This document shows, piece after piece, positions 63,330-64,000 of a stretch of 64,000 nucleotides of DNA. The position numbers and the translations under genes were made by a program. This DNA comes from Pontivivens ytuae. GTDB lineage: Bacteria > Pseudomonadota > Alphaproteobacteria > Rhodobacterales > Rhodobacteraceae. How positions within the stretch are numbered: position 1 is the stretch's first letter; the number at the start of each line of letters is the position of its first letter. The notes below the pieces were generated by a model. That model was not told the DNA's origin and searched no databases. It saw nothing but the letters and a program-made list of their open reading frames with translations. The stretch is taken from NCBI RefSeq assembly GCF_015679265.1, contig NZ_CP064942.1, positions 248,001-312,000 of the forward strand. Reading direction: 5' to 3'.

Positions 63330-63791
63330 ATGACCGGTCTCGACCACCAGAGCTTCACGCTCACCCGCGACTACAAGGCCGACCACGCGCGCGTCTACGA
63401 CGCCTGGGCCCGGCCGGAGGCGAAGCGCCGCTGGTTTGCGGAGAACCCCGGCAAGTCCCATGTCGAGCTGCGCCATTGGGAGATGGATTTCCGCCCCGGC
63501 GGCACGGAGCGCGGGGAGTTCCTCGTGAACGGCTCCGAGATCAACTATCGCGGCCGCTACGTGATCTGCACCCGGCCCGGCCGCCTGATCTACAATTACG
63601 ACATGGATGCGGACGGCGAGATGCTGTCGGCCTCCCTCGTCGCCGTCTCGATGGAGGAGGCGAAGGACGGCTGCCGCCTCACCTATACCGAGCACATCGT
63701 CTTCATCGACGGGCGCGACAAGCTGGAATACCGCGTGCAGGGCACCGAGGAGCTGCTCGACAAGCTCGGCCACCTGCTCGTACCCGCCTGA
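63330..63791 (+). CDS. SRPBCC (AHSA1-like) protein, copy 2
   Basis: 153 residues, starting at ATG 63330 with AAGGAGG. FTLTRDYKADHARVYDAWARPEAKRRWF matches the start of copy 1, and the order is the same, indicating tandem duplication. Some residues differ in the ligand pocket (GSEINYRGRYVICTRPGRLI), so the two probably bind different ligands. Confidence 0.9.
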   Translation: MTGLDHQSFTLTRDYKADHARVYDAWARPEAKRRWFAENPGKSHVELRHWEMDFRPGGTERGEFLVNGSEINYRGRYVICTRPGRLIYNYDMDADGEMLSASLVAVSMEEAKDGCRLTYTEHIVFIDGRDKLEYRVQGTEELLDKLGHLLVPA

Positions 63792-63847
63792 GAGGAACGG
63801 CCCCTGCCCCGCTCGCGTTTCCCTCCCATTGGTTTGGGAGGCTTTCG

Positions 63848-64000
63848 ATGAGCAAGCAGGATTTGAGCTGGGCGATCCCGGTCATGCGTATGGGCTATGC
63901 CGGGCGCGGGATCGTCTACGTGGTGGTGGCGGGCATCTCGCTCTTCGCGCTGACGCGCGGGGGCGAGGCCGAGGGGACCTCCAGCGCGCTGGAGCAACTT
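63848..64000 (+). CDS. DUF1206 domain-containing membrane protein (partial, right edge)
   Basis: Only the first 51 codons are in the window. The segment VMRMGYAGRGIVYVVVAGISLFAL is the start of a DUF1206 repeat: an arginine-glycine-tyrosine turn and a membrane helix. It follows the SRPBCC genes by 56 nt. The function is unknown. Confidence 0.75.
   Translation, partial: MSKQDLSWAIPVMRMGYAGRGIVYVVVAGISLFALTRGGEAEGTSSALEQL

Overview
The window looks like chromosomal DNA of a marine alphaproteobacterium of the order Rhodobacterales (roseobacter/Paracoccaceae type). The reasons are the very high GC content, a chvI-chvG-rapZ-EIIA-HPr block divergent from pckA, an rsh-pdxJ-acpS-lepB-rnc-era-recO block, a methylsuccinyl-CoA dehydrogenase of the ethylmalonyl-CoA pathway, and a DddL-type DMSP lyase. 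No rRNA, tRNA, CRISPR array, prophage or intact transposase gene was seen. Almost all sequence is coding, often in operons with 4-nt ATGA/GTGA overlaps.

Layout. 1-3954 (minus): a peptide-type ABC importer (two ATPases, binding protein, start of a permease). 4458-10661: argE, a GIY-YIG protein bracketed by palindromic repeats, DUF2461-bolA, a DnaJ-domain protein, a lipoprotein with a possible papain-like triad, yceI and cytochrome b561. 10909-17783: HPr, EIIA, rapZ, a hemolysin III gene, chvG, chvI and divergent pckA. 17907-23026: GrpB, VOC protein, gamma-glutamyltransferase homologue, TauE exporter, mcd. 24296-33681 (minus): housekeeping block from rpoZ and rsh through pdxJ, acpS, lepB, rnc and era to recO. 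33726-42776: TetR/cupin pair, folK, NYN protein, DUF2946-like protein with two PepSY membrane proteins and a YqaA protein, an MCP-hairpin-like protein, ispH, an Lrp regulator with DUF2000. 42909-52294: TRAP binding protein, secreted gamma-glutamyltransferase, oxidoreductases, an Rrf2 regulator, transporters. 52409-57748 (minus): a second peptide-type ABC importer with a double ATPase. 57964-62081: thiolase, DMSP lyase, two rhodaneses and an acyl-CoA dehydrogenase in one tight operon. 62519-64000: ArsR regulator, two AHSA1/SRPBCC proteins and the start of a DUF1206 protein.

How parts fit. The ChvG/ChvI kinase-regulator pair, the incomplete PTS (HPr plus mannose-type EIIA), RapZ and PEP carboxykinase form a carbon-status and envelope-stress control locus. 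Here a hemolysin III gene lies where relatives usually carry hprK. Mcd and the thiolase point to acetyl-CoA assimilation through the ethylmalonyl-CoA pathway. The DddL operon links DMSP cleavage (acrylate plus dimethyl sulfide) to acyl-CoA chemistry and possibly to sulfane-sulfur handling by the rhodaneses.

The most unusual material is non-coding. A composite palindrome family recurs in the intergenic gaps and brackets the GIY-YIG gene in inverted orientation. A roughly 120-bp element with about 22-nt terminal inverted repeats occurs twice. A conserved short motif follows stop codons on the gene strand, and a 21-G tract lies in one leader. Function is inferred from sequence reading alone; no search was run.
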